Under the pieces are notes generated by a model, which made no database searches, was not told the origin of the DNA, and was given only the letters and a program-made list of their open reading frames with translations. From the NCBI GenBank assembly GCA_965651815.1, contig CBFGTJ010000013.1:1-32975 (forward strand): 32,975 nucleotides of DNA. Direction: 5' to 3'. Shown one piece after another: positions 1 to 8,547 of this stretch (the first letter of the stretch is position 1; each line of letters starts with the position of its first letter). The stretch is from CBFGTJ01 sp965651815. GTDB taxonomy: Bacteria; Actinomycetota; Acidimicrobiia; Acidimicrobiales; Microtrichaceae. The position numbers were made by a program, and so were the translations under genes.

Positions 1-2
1 GC

Positions 3-389
3 AACACGATCAACCACACGACCAGCTACTGGGTGCCGAACCACTCGCCGCGCTCCTTCGTCGAGTCCGTCGACGTCGTGTGCGGCATCGGCTACGACCG
101 GGCCGCCGAGCTCGGTCCGGTCGCCGCGAGGTTCCACGAGGTCCGGCGCGTGGTGTCGAACCTCGGCGTGTTCGACTTCGGGGCGACCGACGCGAACGGC
201 GTGCCCACCATGCGCCTCGTGTCCGTCCACCCTGGCGTCGAGGTCGACGAGGTGATCGAGGCGACCGGGTTCGACCTGGTCGTCGCGGACGACGTCACCG
301 AGACCCGTGCGCCCACCCCTGAGGAGATGGCCCACATCGAACGCCTCGACCCGAAGGGCCTGAGGCACGCGGAGGTGCCCGCACCATGA
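3..389 (+). CDS. ipdB: CoA-transferase beta subunit, IpdB-like (5' end missing)
   Basis: This is the C-terminal part (128 codons) of a CoA-transferase family I beta subunit; the frame is open to the left edge, so the start lies outside the window. Visible features are a late segment ending in LVSVHPGV, then an ATGFDLVVADDV stretch and a short acidic/proline tail, as I recall for actinobacterial IpdB. In Mycobacterium and Rhodococcus, IpdAB opens the last steroid ring (ring C) of a CoA-bound intermediate, in the KstR2 regulon. The stop overlaps the start of the next gene as ATGA, so the two are probably co-translated. The IpdB assignment rests mostly on the neighbouring ipdC; another CoA-transferase of the same family is possible because the catalytic N-terminal part is not visible. 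Confidence 0.75.
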   Translation, partial: NTINHTTSYWVPNHSPRSFVESVDVVCGIGYDRAAELGPVAARFHEVRRVVSNLGVFDFGATDANGVPTMRLVSVHPGVEVDEVIEATGFDLVVADDVTETRAPTPEEMAHIERLDPKGLRHAEVPAP

Positions 390-1459
390 CCACCCGCCAC
401 CCGGCCCTGACCACCCGGGCCTGCGAGCTGTTCGGCGTCGAGCTCCCGATCGTCCAGACCGGGATGGGGTGGGTGTCGGGGGCCACCCTCACCGCGGCCA
501 CCTCCTCCGCGGGTGGGCTGGGCATCCTCGCCAGCGCCACGATGACCTACGCCGAGCTGGAGGCGGCCATCGGCCGGGTGCGCTCGCGCACCGACCGGCC
601 CTTCGGGGTGAACCTCCTGCCGAACCAGCCGGACGCCGCGGACCGCATCGAGCTGCTGGTGCGCGAGCGGGTGCCGGTCGCGAGCTTCGCCGCCGCGCCG
701 CGGCCCGAGCAGGTCGCCCGGCTGCGCGACGCCGGCATCACGACGATCGTCACCGTCGGCGCGCGGCGCCACGCCGAGAAGGTCGTGGGCATGGGCGTGC
801 ACGCGGTCATCGCCCAGGGCGGCGAGGGCGGCGGACACACGGGATCCATCCCGACCTCGCTGCTGCTGCCGCAGGTCGTCGACGCCGTCGAGGGCTCCGA
901 CGTCGTCGTGCTGGGTGCGGGAGGGTTCTTCGACGGGCGCGGGCTGGTCGCCGCCCTCGCCTACGGCGCCGACGGCATCGCGATGGGCACCCGGTTCCTC
1001 CTCACCGCCGAGAGCACCGTGCCCGAGCAGGTCCGCTCCGTGTACCTCGACACGCCGCTGCAGGGCACGGTCGTGACCTCCGCGATCGACGGGGCGCCCC
1101 AGCGGGTGATCCGCACCGCGATGATCGAGGCGCTCGAGCGGGCACCCGGGCCGCTGCGGTTCCCGCGCGCGGCGCGCAACGCCCTGCGCTTCGCGCGGGC
1201 GGCGGGCGTGTCGGTCCCCGAGCTGGTCCGCACCGGCCTCGCGATGCGCAAGGACCAGCAGCTCACCTGGTCGCAGGTCGCGCTCGCCGCGAACGCGCCG
1301 ATGATGACCCGCGCCGCGATGGTGGAGGGCGACCTGGGGGTCGGGATCCTGCCGACCGGTCAGGTCGTGGGCGCGATCTCCGACCTGCCGAAGGTGTCGG
1401 AGCTGCTCGGGCGCATCGCGGACGAGGCCAGCGCGGTGCTGGAGCGCCTCGGGCGCTGA
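386..1459 (+). CDS. ipdC: IpdC-like NADPH/FMN enoyl-CoA reductase (nitronate monooxygenase fold)
   Basis: A 357-aa flavoprotein of the nitronate monooxygenase/2-nitropropane dioxygenase fold. Near the N-terminus is PIVQTGMGWVSGA (21-33) with GGLGILASATMT. QGGEGGGHTG at 144-153 and GAGGFFDGRG at 177-186 form the flavin-phosphate and active-site loops, followed by GTRFLLT at 201. Length and these segments agree with mycobacterial IpdC (Rv3553), which acts with IpdAB in degrading the methylhexahydroindanedione part of steroids. Its ATG overlaps the ipdB-like stop (ATGA). The last 100 bp are overlapped on the opposite strand by the 3' end of a GGDEF/EAL gene. A generic nitronate monooxygenase is the alternative, but the ipdB neighbour argues against it. 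Confidence 0.82.
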   Translation: MTTRHPALTTRACELFGVELPIVQTGMGWVSGATLTAATSSAGGLGILASATMTYAELEAAIGRVRSRTDRPFGVNLLPNQPDAADRIELLVRERVPVASFAAAPRPEQVARLRDAGITTIVTVGARRHAEKVVGMGVHAVIAQGGEGGGHTGSIPTSLLLPQVVDAVEGSDVVVLGAGGFFDGRGLVAALAYGADGIAMGTRFLLTAESTVPEQVRSVYLDTPLQGTVVTSAIDGAPQRVIRTAMIEALERAPGPLRFPRAARNALRFARAAGVSVPELVRTGLAMRKDQQLTWSQVALAANAPMMTRAAMVEGDLGVGILPTGQVVGAISDLPKVSELLGRIADEASAVLERLGR

Positions 1460-3720
1460 GCCCCGACCGCGCTGGCGAAGTACAGCTCCAGCTCGTCGAT
1501 CGGCATCGCCGGCGCGAACAGCCACCCCTGCGCCTGATCGCAGCCGAGCGCGGCCAGCGTGCGCGCCTGGTCGGGCGTCTCGACGCCCTCGGCGACCGCC
1601 TGCAGGTCGAGGCGCCGCGCGAGCCCGAGGATCGCCCGGACGATCGCGGTCGCCCGCGGGTCCTCGCCCATCCTGCTGATCACCGAGCGGTCGATCTTGA
1701 GCGTGCGGGCGGGGTAGGTCCCGAGCTGGCGAAGCGAGGAGTTGCCGGTCCCGAAGTCGTCGATCGCCAGCTGGACCTGCAGCGACCGCAACCGGTCGAT
1801 CGTCTCCCGGATCGCGGCGTCGACGACCACGTCCTCGGTGATCTCGACGATGAGCCGACCGGGGTCCATCGCGAAGGTCTCGAGCGCGGTGCGGACGCGC
1901 GGCACGACGCGGGGGTCCGTCAGCTCCGAGGTGGACAGGTTCACCGCGACCCGCGGCCAGGTGCCGTCCGGGTGGCGCATCGTCGAGAGGTCCGCGCACG
2001 CGCGCATCAGGGTCCGCTCGCCGATGGAGCCCATCAACCCGCACGCCACCGCCTCCTCGAGGAAGGCGTCGGGCGTGAGCAGGCCCCTCGTCGGGTGCTG
2101 CCAGCGGAGCAGGCACTCGACGCCGGTCGGCCGGCCGGTCGCCAGGTCCACCACCGGCTGGTAGTGCACCTCGAACTCGTCGTTGCGGAGCGCCCGGCGC
2201 AGCTCGGTCTCCAGGTCGATCCGGCGGCGCGGGTCGGCCTCGTGCCGCTCGTCGTAGGTCGCGACGCAGCCCCGGCCCGTCGCCTTCGCCCGGTACAGCG
2301 CGTGGTCCGCGCGGCGCATGAGCTCCGCGGGCGGCATCCCCGGCTCGGCGATGGCGGCACCGACGCTCACCGACGGGCGGATGACGTGGCCGTCGATGCG
2401 GATCGGCTCGGCCGCGTCCTCGATCAGCCGGCGTCCGACCAGCTCCGCCGACGCGACGGCGTCGAGGGCCGGAACGTCGTCGAGCAGCACGACGAACTCG
2501 TCGCCGCCGAAGCGGGTGACCCGCGGGCCGACGCGGGCGACGAGGCGGTCCGCGACCGTGCGCAGCAGGATGTCCCCGGCGGCGTGCCCGAGCGAGTCGT
2601 TCACCGGCTTCAGGTGGTCCAGGTCGACGAACAGCAGCACCGCCCTCCGGGGGGTGCCCGTGCAGGAGCGCACGGCCTCCTCGATGCGCTCGGTGAGCCC
2701 CGAGCGGTTGGGGAGGCCGGTGAGGCCGTCGTGGGTCGCCTGGTGCTCGAGCTCCCCGACCGCTCGCTGCAGCGACACGCTCAGCTGCCGGTTGTCGTTG
2801 AGCGTGAGCGACTGGCGGGCGAGCACCATCGACACGACGACCGAGAGCATCAGCATCCCGGGCGGGTCGACCACGCCCCGCGCGAGCCAGTCGGTCAGGA
2901 ACGCCACCCCGGCCGCCACCGCCGCGGCGACGGGGACGAGCCCGAGCACCGAGCCCAGCCGGTTGCCCTCGTCGGTGCCGCGGGTGCGTGCGGACCCGTC
3001 GCGTCGTTCCGCGCCCCCGCGGATCGCGGTGCGGATCCCCAGGATGGCCAGCCCCATCCCGGACACCCAGGCCAGGTCGGTCAGCAGCGGCAGGCCCTCG
3101 CCGAACCCGTGGGCGCGCTCGAGCAGCACGCGGAGGTCGCCGAGGAGGAAGGCGGCGAACGCCCCGGTGACGAGCAGGGCGGTGCGCCGGGCCGTGGTGA
3201 AGTGCTCGGGGTCGGTGAAGCGGACCCGCCGCACGGTGGTCAGTCCGAGGTGCACCAGCACCACGTCCGACGCCGGGTAGGCGAGGGAGACGACCGTCTG
3301 GAGCAGGTCGCCGTTCGCCTCGTGGAGGTGCCGTCCGGCCACGAACCACAGCGCCGTGCAGAACGACGCGGCGACGATGACCCCGTTGGCGACCGTGCGG
3401 AGCCGCACGACCCGCGGCGCGAGCGCCGGGTGCACGACGATCGCGGTGAGGTACAGCGACGTCGACGCCGCGTAGGCGAGGTCGGTCGCCGGGATCTGCA
3501 GGTGGAACCCTCGGGCAGCCGACGACGACAGGGCCGCGCCGAGAGACCACGCCACCAGCGACGCAGCGAAGAGCCGCCAGGAGCGGGCGTAGGGACCGGT
3601 CCGGCGGGCGCAGAGGGTCAGGACCGCGGCCGACACCGCGGCCACCACGGAGACGGTGGCGGGACCGACCACGTCCGCGCGCACGACGCCGTCCACGACC
3701 GCGCCCACGGGCCCGCTCAC
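1360..3720 (-). CDS. Membrane GGDEF-EAL protein, both catalytic domains intact
   Basis: A 786-aa cyclic-di-GMP turnover protein. Residues 1-300 hold about eight hydrophobic membrane segments. The GGDEF domain follows (about 325-490) with the GGDEF motif at 405-409 and no RxxD inhibitory site before it. The EAL domain (about 500-745) keeps the usual catalytic set: ECLLRW at 535-540, N594 in VNLS, E626 in EITE, the DD pair at 654-655 in DDFGTG, K675, and E711/E714 in AEGVE. It should be able to hydrolyse c-di-GMP and perhaps make it. The GTG start overlaps the upstream gene's stop (GTGA), so translation is coupled. A Ser/Arg-rich tail of about 35 residues after the EAL domain is encoded antisense to the end of ipdC. 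Signal and targets are unknown. Confidence 0.9.
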   Translation of the reverse strand: MSGPVGAVVDGVVRADVVGPATVSVVAAVSAAVLTLCARRTGPYARSWRLFAASLVAWSLGAALSSSAARGFHLQIPATDLAYAASTSLYLTAIVVHPALAPRVVRLRTVANGVIVAASFCTALWFVAGRHLHEANGDLLQTVVSLAYPASDVVLVHLGLTTVRRVRFTDPEHFTTARRTALLVTGAFAAFLLGDLRVLLERAHGFGEGLPLLTDLAWVSGMGLAILGIRTAIRGGAERRDGSARTRGTDEGNRLGSVLGLVPVAAAVAAGVAFLTDWLARGVVDPPGMLMLSVVVSMVLARQSLTLNDNRQLSVSLQRAVGELEHQATHDGLTGLPNRSGLTERIEEAVRSCTGTPRRAVLLFVDLDHLKPVNDSLGHAAGDILLRTVADRLVARVGPRVTRFGGDEFVVLLDDVPALDAVASAELVGRRLIEDAAEPIRIDGHVIRPSVSVGAAIAEPGMPPAELMRRADHALYRAKATGRGCVATYDERHEADPRRRIDLETELRRALRNDEFEVHYQPVVDLATGRPTGVECLLRWQHPTRGLLTPDAFLEEAVACGLMGSIGERTLMRACADLSTMRHPDGTWPRVAVNLSTSELTDPRVVPRVRTALETFAMDPGRLIVEITEDVVVDAAIRETIDRLRSLQVQLAIDDFGTGNSSLRQLGTYPARTLKIDRSVISRMGEDPRATAIVRAILGLARRLDLQAVAEGVETPDQARTLAALGCDQAQGWLFAPAMPIDELELYFASAVGAQRPRRSSTALASSAMRPSSSDTFGRSEIAPTT

Positions 3721-6119
3721 GACGCCGCCCCGGCGATCTCGAGGTGCCCGTGCCGGAGCGGCGCGGGCCGACCGAACAGGCGCCCCTGGGCGAGCGTGCA
3801 GCCGACCTCCTCGAGGAGCTGTGCCTGGCGCTCGTCGCAGACGCCGTCCGCGGCCAGCTCGAGCCCGAGGTCGCTGGTCAGGCCGGCCACCGCGTTGACG
3901 ATCACGGTGTCGTCGTGGCGCCGGCCGAGGCCGTCCACGAAGGAGCGGTCCACGACGATCGTCGACGCCGGGTAGTCGCCGAGGGACAGCAGGGAGGACG
4001 GCCCGGTGCCGAACCGGTGCACGATGAGCTGCACCCCGTTGCGACGGAGGTCCTCGATCACCGCCCGGGAGGCCGTGTCGATCACGGTCTCCTCGGTCAC
4101 CGCGATCCGGATGAGCGCCGGGTCCGCACCCGCGTCGCGCAGCGCGCCGAGCAGGCACTCGGTGAAGCCCGGGTGCACGATCTCCGGCCGGGACATCGCG
4201 ACGGCGACCCACCGGAGCCCGCTGTCGCGGGCGGTGCGCGCCGCGCGGGCGAGGTGGCCGAGCAGGTAGGCGTCGAACTCCGGCAGCAAGCCGCCCTCGG
4301 CGAGCGCGTCGAGGAACGAGTCCGGGTGCAGCACGCCATGGCCGGGCGCGTGCCAGCGAGGAGTGGCCGAGGCCGCGACCACGCGGCGTGTCGCGAGCTC
4401 CACCACCGGCTGGTAGAGCACCTCGATGCGTCCCTGTGCGAGCGCCTCGTGCAGGTTCTGCTGGAGCCGCAGCCGCGCGTCGGCACGGTGCTGAAGCGTC
4501 GGGTCGTAGACGGCCCACTGGTCGCGCCCGCGCTCCTTCGCCGAGTACAGCGCCAGGTCCGCGCGGCGCAGGAGGAGGTCCGCCGGCTCGCCACCCCCGG
4601 CGTCGCCGCCGGCCGGGGCTCCGCGGCCGTCGCCGTCGACCGCGACCTCGTCCGCGCCCAGGTGTGCGAGCCCCACGCTGACCGTGCAGCTGAGCTCCTG
4701 GCCGTCCACGGCGAACGGCGCGCGGGCGACCGAGACGACGTTCTGGGCGAGCAGGCCGGCGTCCGCGGGGTCGACGCCCTCGACCACCGCGACGAACTCG
4801 TCGCCCCCGACCCGGTGCACCCCGTCCCCGAGCACCTCGCGCAGACGGGACGCCATCTGGACCAGCACCCGGTCGCCGACGTGGTGGCCGAGCCCGTCGT
4901 TGAAGCGCTTGAAGTGGTCCACGTCGATGAACAGGACGGCCACGTCGCATGCGCGATCTCCGTGGTCCGCGGTGTGGTTGCCGTTGCGGTCGCAGATCGC
5001 CTGGAGCCGCTCGTCGAGCGCGAGGCGGTTGCCCAGGCCGGTCAGCGCGTCGACCCTCGCCTGGTCGTGCAAGCGGCGTGCCGATGCACGCAGCGACGAG
5101 ACGAGGCGGCGCTGCTCCTGCTCGAGCTGGCCGAGTCGGATGATCGCCAGCAGGACCATGACGGCACCGAGGGTGACGGGCACGATGGCCGAGGAGGAGT
5201 CGAACTGGCTGTGCACCGCGAGTGCGACGAGCGCCACGACGGTCACCGTCTCGGGCGGTGCCAGCCACCGTCGGCGCGGCGGGGCCGGGTCCACGGCGAC
5301 CGGCGGTCGGGTGAGCCGCCGCCCCACGAGCACCCAGAGGACCGCGCCGCTGTTGTAGAGGGTGTCGGCCACCCGCGAGAACATCGGGTACGACGAGTTG
5401 TCGACCGACGCGAAGATCAGGTCGGCGACGCCGAGCAGGATGAGCGAGATCGCGAACGGGCGCATCTCGTGGTGCTCGTCGGGCCGGCACCGCGCGAGCA
5501 CGCCCATCGCCACGAGGACCGAGGCGACCTTGACCACGGCCAGGGTGGCGAACACGGCGGTGTCGTGCCGATCCGCCGCGGCGCGCTGCACGAGGGCCGC
5601 GAGCGGCAGCGCCCACAGGATGCAGGTGGCGCCGACCACCATGATCGCCACGTCGAGCCGCCGCGTCCGGCTGATGCGACGCCTCGAGGAGGGCAGCACG
5701 GAGGCGCCCACGACGAGGAGCAGGTTGGCGACGATGAACGCCGGGATCCACGCGGGGCCGCCGACCGGGTTGTGCCCCAGCACGGCCGCCACCCACCACG
5801 CGACGTTGGAGAGCCCGTACAGGAGCATCCCCGACCCCGCGATCCGCCAGGCGAGCTGGGCCCGGCCCTCGCAGCGGCGCGCCCCGTCGAGCACCGAGGC
5901 GCCGCCGAGGAGCGCGAGCAGCGCGTGGACGAGCGCCATGGTGTGCGCGGTGGGTCGTTCCCAGCCGGACCCACCGAGGGCGATGGCCACGGTAGGGGCG
6001 AGGACCCCGACGGCAGCGGTGGGCCCGACCGCCGCCAGCCCCTCCTTCCAGGGAGGCAGTCGCCGGGCAGCGTCGGGCGCGGTGTCGGTCGAGGTGGGAG
6101 AGGAGTCGTCGTCGTTCAC
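3717..6119 (-). CDS. Membrane GGDEF protein with degenerate EAL domain
   Basis: An 800-aa protein with eight or so membrane segments (about 30-330), a GGDEF domain with intact GGDEF at 438-442, and a C-terminal EAL-fold domain (about 550-790). The EAL domain has lost the catalytic residues: the EAL glutamate is S584, the VNLS asparagine A641, the first glutamate of EITE A673, the Asp pair of DDFGTG is H701-R702, the KID lysine V722, and AEGVE reads ADGVC (D758, C761). The fold markers FGTGPSSL and QGRLF remain. The sequence suggests a diguanylate cyclase with an inactive, perhaps c-di-GMP- or protein-binding, EAL domain. No RxxD I-site is seen. I chose GTG at 6119 because frame and membrane topology fit; no strong ribosome site is visible. 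It is coupled to the next gene by GTGA. Confidence 0.88.
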   Translation of the reverse strand: MNDDDSSPTSTDTAPDAARRLPPWKEGLAAVGPTAAVGVLAPTVAIALGGSGWERPTAHTMALVHALLALLGGASVLDGARRCEGRAQLAWRIAGSGMLLYGLSNVAWWVAAVLGHNPVGGPAWIPAFIVANLLLVVGASVLPSSRRRISRTRRLDVAIMVVGATCILWALPLAALVQRAAADRHDTAVFATLAVVKVASVLVAMGVLARCRPDEHHEMRPFAISLILLGVADLIFASVDNSSYPMFSRVADTLYNSGAVLWVLVGRRLTRPPVAVDPAPPRRRWLAPPETVTVVALVALAVHSQFDSSSAIVPVTLGAVMVLLAIIRLGQLEQEQRRLVSSLRASARRLHDQARVDALTGLGNRLALDERLQAICDRNGNHTADHGDRACDVAVLFIDVDHFKRFNDGLGHHVGDRVLVQMASRLREVLGDGVHRVGGDEFVAVVEGVDPADAGLLAQNVVSVARAPFAVDGQELSCTVSVGLAHLGADEVAVDGDGRGAPAGGDAGGGEPADLLLRRADLALYSAKERGRDQWAVYDPTLQHRADARLRLQQNLHEALAQGRIEVLYQPVVELATRRVVAASATPRWHAPGHGVLHPDSFLDALAEGGLLPEFDAYLLGHLARAARTARDSGLRWVAVAMSRPEIVHPGFTECLLGALRDAGADPALIRIAVTEETVIDTASRAVIEDLRRNGVQLIVHRFGTGPSSLLSLGDYPASTIVVDRSFVDGLGRRHDDTVIVNAVAGLTSDLGLELAADGVCDERQAQLLEEVGCTLAQGRLFGRPAPLRHGHLEIAGAAS

Positions 6120-6245
6120 GAGGGGCGTCGGGTCGCGGGTCGGTTCGCGCCCATGGCTGATCGGCCGCGCCCGGGCGATCCTGAACGTTCGCCGCGATGT
6201 CCTCGACGTCGCCCCGAGCACGGGCGTGCACCGCCCCGCGCGGAT

Positions 6246-6260
6246 CTGACGGGTCGTCAG
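6246..6260. promoter_or_regulatory. 15-bp palindrome before the acyl-CoA dehydrogenase operon
   Basis: CTGACG-GGT-CGTCAG is a perfect 6-bp inverted repeat with a 3-bp centre. It lies 46 bp before the GTG of the acyl-CoA dehydrogenase gene. A weak -10-like CAGACT follows at 6269-6274, so the palindrome would sit around -35 to -21. It could be an operator for this operon. It does not match the KstR or KstR2 consensus as I know them. Confidence 0.35.
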
Positions 6261-6305
6261 GACTGCGGCAGACTGGCGACGAGTCCCGGACAGGAGGGAG
6301 CGCTG

Positions 6306-7481
6306 GTGGACCTGACCTGGAGCGAGTCCGAGGAGGCCTTCCGCGAGGAGGCCCGCTCCTGGCTCGAGGACAACGTCCCCCGCCCTGCGCTCCCCTCGGG
6401 CGACACGAGGGAGGGCTTCGCCGCGCACCTCGAGTGGGAGCGTCGCCTGCACGAGGCCCGCTGGTCCGTCGTGTCGTGGCCGGAGGAGTACGGCGGCCGC
6501 GGCGCCTCGCTGTGGGAGTGGCTCATCTTCGAGGAGGAGTACTACCGGGCCGGAGCCCCGCAACGGGTCACCCAGAACGGGATCTTCCTGCTCGCGCCCA
6601 CGCTGTTCGAGTTCGGCACGCAGGCCCAGCAGGACCACTACCTGCCCCGCATGGCCGCCGCGGTGGACCTGTGGTGCCAGGGGTGGTCGGAGCCGAACGC
6701 CGGGTCGGACCTCGCCGCGGTCCGCTCACGGGCGGTGCGCGACGACCGGGCCGGCGGCTGGGTGCTCTCGGGCCAGAAGACCTGGACGACCCGCGGTGCC
6801 TTCTGCAACTACCTGTTCGGCCTGTTCCGCAGCGACCCCGAGTCGGAGCGTCACAAGGGCCTGACCTACTTCCTGGTCCCGCTCGACAGCGACGGCGTGA
6901 CCGTGCGCGGGTTCGGCCGCCTCGACGGTGACGAGGGGTTCGCCGAGGTCTTCCTCGACGAGGTGTTCGTGCCGGACGACGACGGCACCCCCGAGACCAT
7001 GCTCCGGGGCGGTGTCCTCGGCGAGGTGCACGGTGGGTGGGGCGTGGCCATGGCGACGACGTCCTCGGAGCGGGGCCTCACGCTGCGCTCGCCCGGACGG
7101 TTCCAGGCCACCGCGCAGCGGCTGGTGGAGCTCGCCCGCGAGCGCTCGCGGGACGGCGCGCTGACCGACCTCATGGCCGACGCCGTCGTCGACGCGTGGA
7201 TCGACGCCGAGGCCTACGCGCAGTACACGCTCGCGGACGTCACGGGGATCGTCGAGGGCCGCTCGCCCGGCGCGCGCTCCTCGTACAACAAGCTCTTCTG
7301 GTCCGAGCTCGACGTCCGACTGCACGAGGTCGCGCTCGACCTCCTCGGTCCCGACGCGGAGCTCGCCGGGCCGTGGATGACCGGCTACCAGTTCGCGCTG
7401 TCGGGCCCGATCTACGCCGGCACGAACGAGATCCAACGCAACATCGTGGCCGAGCGCGTGCTCGGCCTGCCGCGGAGGTAG
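6306..7481 (+). CDS. Acyl-CoA dehydrogenase, catalytic (alpha-type) subunit
   Basis: A 391-aa FAD-dependent acyl-CoA dehydrogenase. WCQGWSEPNAGSDLA (about 124-138) and SGQKTWTTRG (156-165) are the flavin and substrate loops; GTNEIQRNIVAERVLG near the end binds the FAD pyrophosphate. The usual C-terminal catalytic glutamate position (before GT in the YxGT segment) is alanine here. Instead E256 in SSERG fits the helix-G glutamate used by isovaleryl-CoA dehydrogenase and some steroid dehydrogenases. The GTG start is fixed by AGGAGGG at 6292-6298, seven bases upstream. A smaller partner follows after 3 bp, as in actinobacterial alpha2-beta2 dehydrogenases of steroid breakdown. The substrate cannot be read from sequence; CoA esters of steroid fragments or branched acids are candidates. 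Confidence 0.88.
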   Translation: MDLTWSESEEAFREEARSWLEDNVPRPALPSGDTREGFAAHLEWERRLHEARWSVVSWPEEYGGRGASLWEWLIFEEEYYRAGAPQRVTQNGIFLLAPTLFEFGTQAQQDHYLPRMAAAVDLWCQGWSEPNAGSDLAAVRSRAVRDDRAGGWVLSGQKTWTTRGAFCNYLFGLFRSDPESERHKGLTYFLVPLDSDGVTVRGFGRLDGDEGFAEVFLDEVFVPDDDGTPETMLRGGVLGEVHGGWGVAMATTSSERGLTLRSPGRFQATAQRLVELARERSRDGALTDLMADAVVDAWIDAEAYAQYTLADVTGIVEGRSPGARSSYNKLFWSELDVRLHEVALDLLGPDAELAGPWMTGYQFALSGPIYAGTNEIQRNIVAERVLGLPRR

Positions 7482-7484
7482 CGG

Positions 7485-8546
7485 ATGAGGTTCGCACTGA
7501 GCGACGACCAGCTGGAGCTGTGCTCGGCGGTGCGTCGGCTGCTCGAGGACACCTGCACCCCCGACGCGGTCCGTGCGGCGTGGGCGGATGCGGCGCTGGC
7601 GGGCGGCGGCCCGGGCGGCGGCGACGGCACCGTGCCCGCCGCGTGGGGCGCGCTGGCCGAGATGGGCGTGTTCGGCGTCTGCGTGCCGGAGGCCCACGGC
7701 GGGCTCGGCATGACCGACGAGGACCTGGTGCCCCTGCTGCTCGAGGTGGGCAGGGCTGCGCTGCCCGAGCCGGTCTCGTCGACCGCGGGGGTCGCGGCGA
7801 ACCTCCTCGCCAGGTGGGCGCCGCCGGCGCTGGCCGACAAGTGGCTGCCCCGCGTCGCCGCCGGCGAGGTCCGCGTCGGCGTCGGGTTCCCGCCCGAGGG
7901 CGGTGGCGCGCCGACCGTCGCGCAGGCCGCCGCGTGCGACGCACTGCTCCTGTTCGACCGGGGCGAGGTGCACCTCGTCGAGCCCACGGCCGTCGAGCTC
8001 GAACCGCTGCGCGCCGTGGACGGGTCGCAGCACCTGGCCCGCGTCAGGTGGGCGCCCACCCCGGAGACCCTCGTCGCCGGTGGCGAGCAGGGCGCCGCCG
8101 CGACCGGCGAGGCGTTCGACCGCGCGGCGCTGGGCGCCGCCGCGATGCTCGTGGGGCTGTCGCGCCGGATGCTCGACATGGCGGCGCAGTACGCGACGGA
8201 GCGCCAGCAGTTCGGCGTGCCGATCGGCTCGTTCCAGGCGGTCAAGCACCAGCTCGCCGACGCGTCGCTCGCGGTCGAGTTCGCCGAGCCGCTGGTGCTG
8301 CGCGCCGCCAACTCGGTCGCGCACCACGATCCGTCCGCGTCCGTGCACGTGTCGATGGCCAAGGCGAAGGCGTCGGACGCGGCGAACGGCGCCGCCCGCA
8401 CGTCGCTACAGGTGCACGGCGCGATCGGGTACACGGTCGAGTACGACCTGCACCTCTACATGAAGCGCGCGTGGTCGCTCGCCGCCCGGTTCGGCGACGC
8501 GGCGTTCCACCGGCGGAGGGTGCGCGCCGCGGTGCTGGAGGTCTGA
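7485..8546 (+). CDS. Acyl-CoA dehydrogenase, smaller (beta-type) partner subunit
   Basis: A 353-aa acyl-CoA dehydrogenase-fold protein, shorter than the catalytic type. It keeps RQQFGVPIGSFQAVKHQLAD, the FAD-contacting segment, and LQVHGAIGYTVEYDLH near the C-terminus. It lacks a recognisable catalytic glutamate and has a short, variable middle domain. It starts 3 bp after the upstream dehydrogenase with GGAGG six bases before the ATG. This arrangement matches ChsE/IpdE-type heteromeric dehydrogenases, where one FAD site is shared by two unlike subunits. I infer that both genes make one enzyme. An independent, inactive or specialised dehydrogenase is possible. Confidence 0.85.
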   Translation: MRFALSDDQLELCSAVRRLLEDTCTPDAVRAAWADAALAGGGPGGGDGTVPAAWGALAEMGVFGVCVPEAHGGLGMTDEDLVPLLLEVGRAALPEPVSSTAGVAANLLARWAPPALADKWLPRVAAGEVRVGVGFPPEGGGAPTVAQAAACDALLLFDRGEVHLVEPTAVELEPLRAVDGSQHLARVRWAPTPETLVAGGEQGAAATGEAFDRAALGAAAMLVGLSRRMLDMAAQYATERQQFGVPIGSFQAVKHQLADASLAVEFAEPLVLRAANSVAHHDPSASVHVSMAKAKASDAANGAARTSLQVHGAIGYTVEYDLHLYMKRAWSLAARFGDAAFHRRRVRAAVLEV

Positions 8547-8547
8547 G

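Noticed and set aside
92..3550. Very long open frames antisense to or out of frame with ipdC and the GGDEF/EAL genes
   Set aside because: They translate to Arg/Ala/Gly/Pro-rich sequence without domains. High GC removes stop codons from other frames, and the opposite frames hold complete, recognisable proteins.
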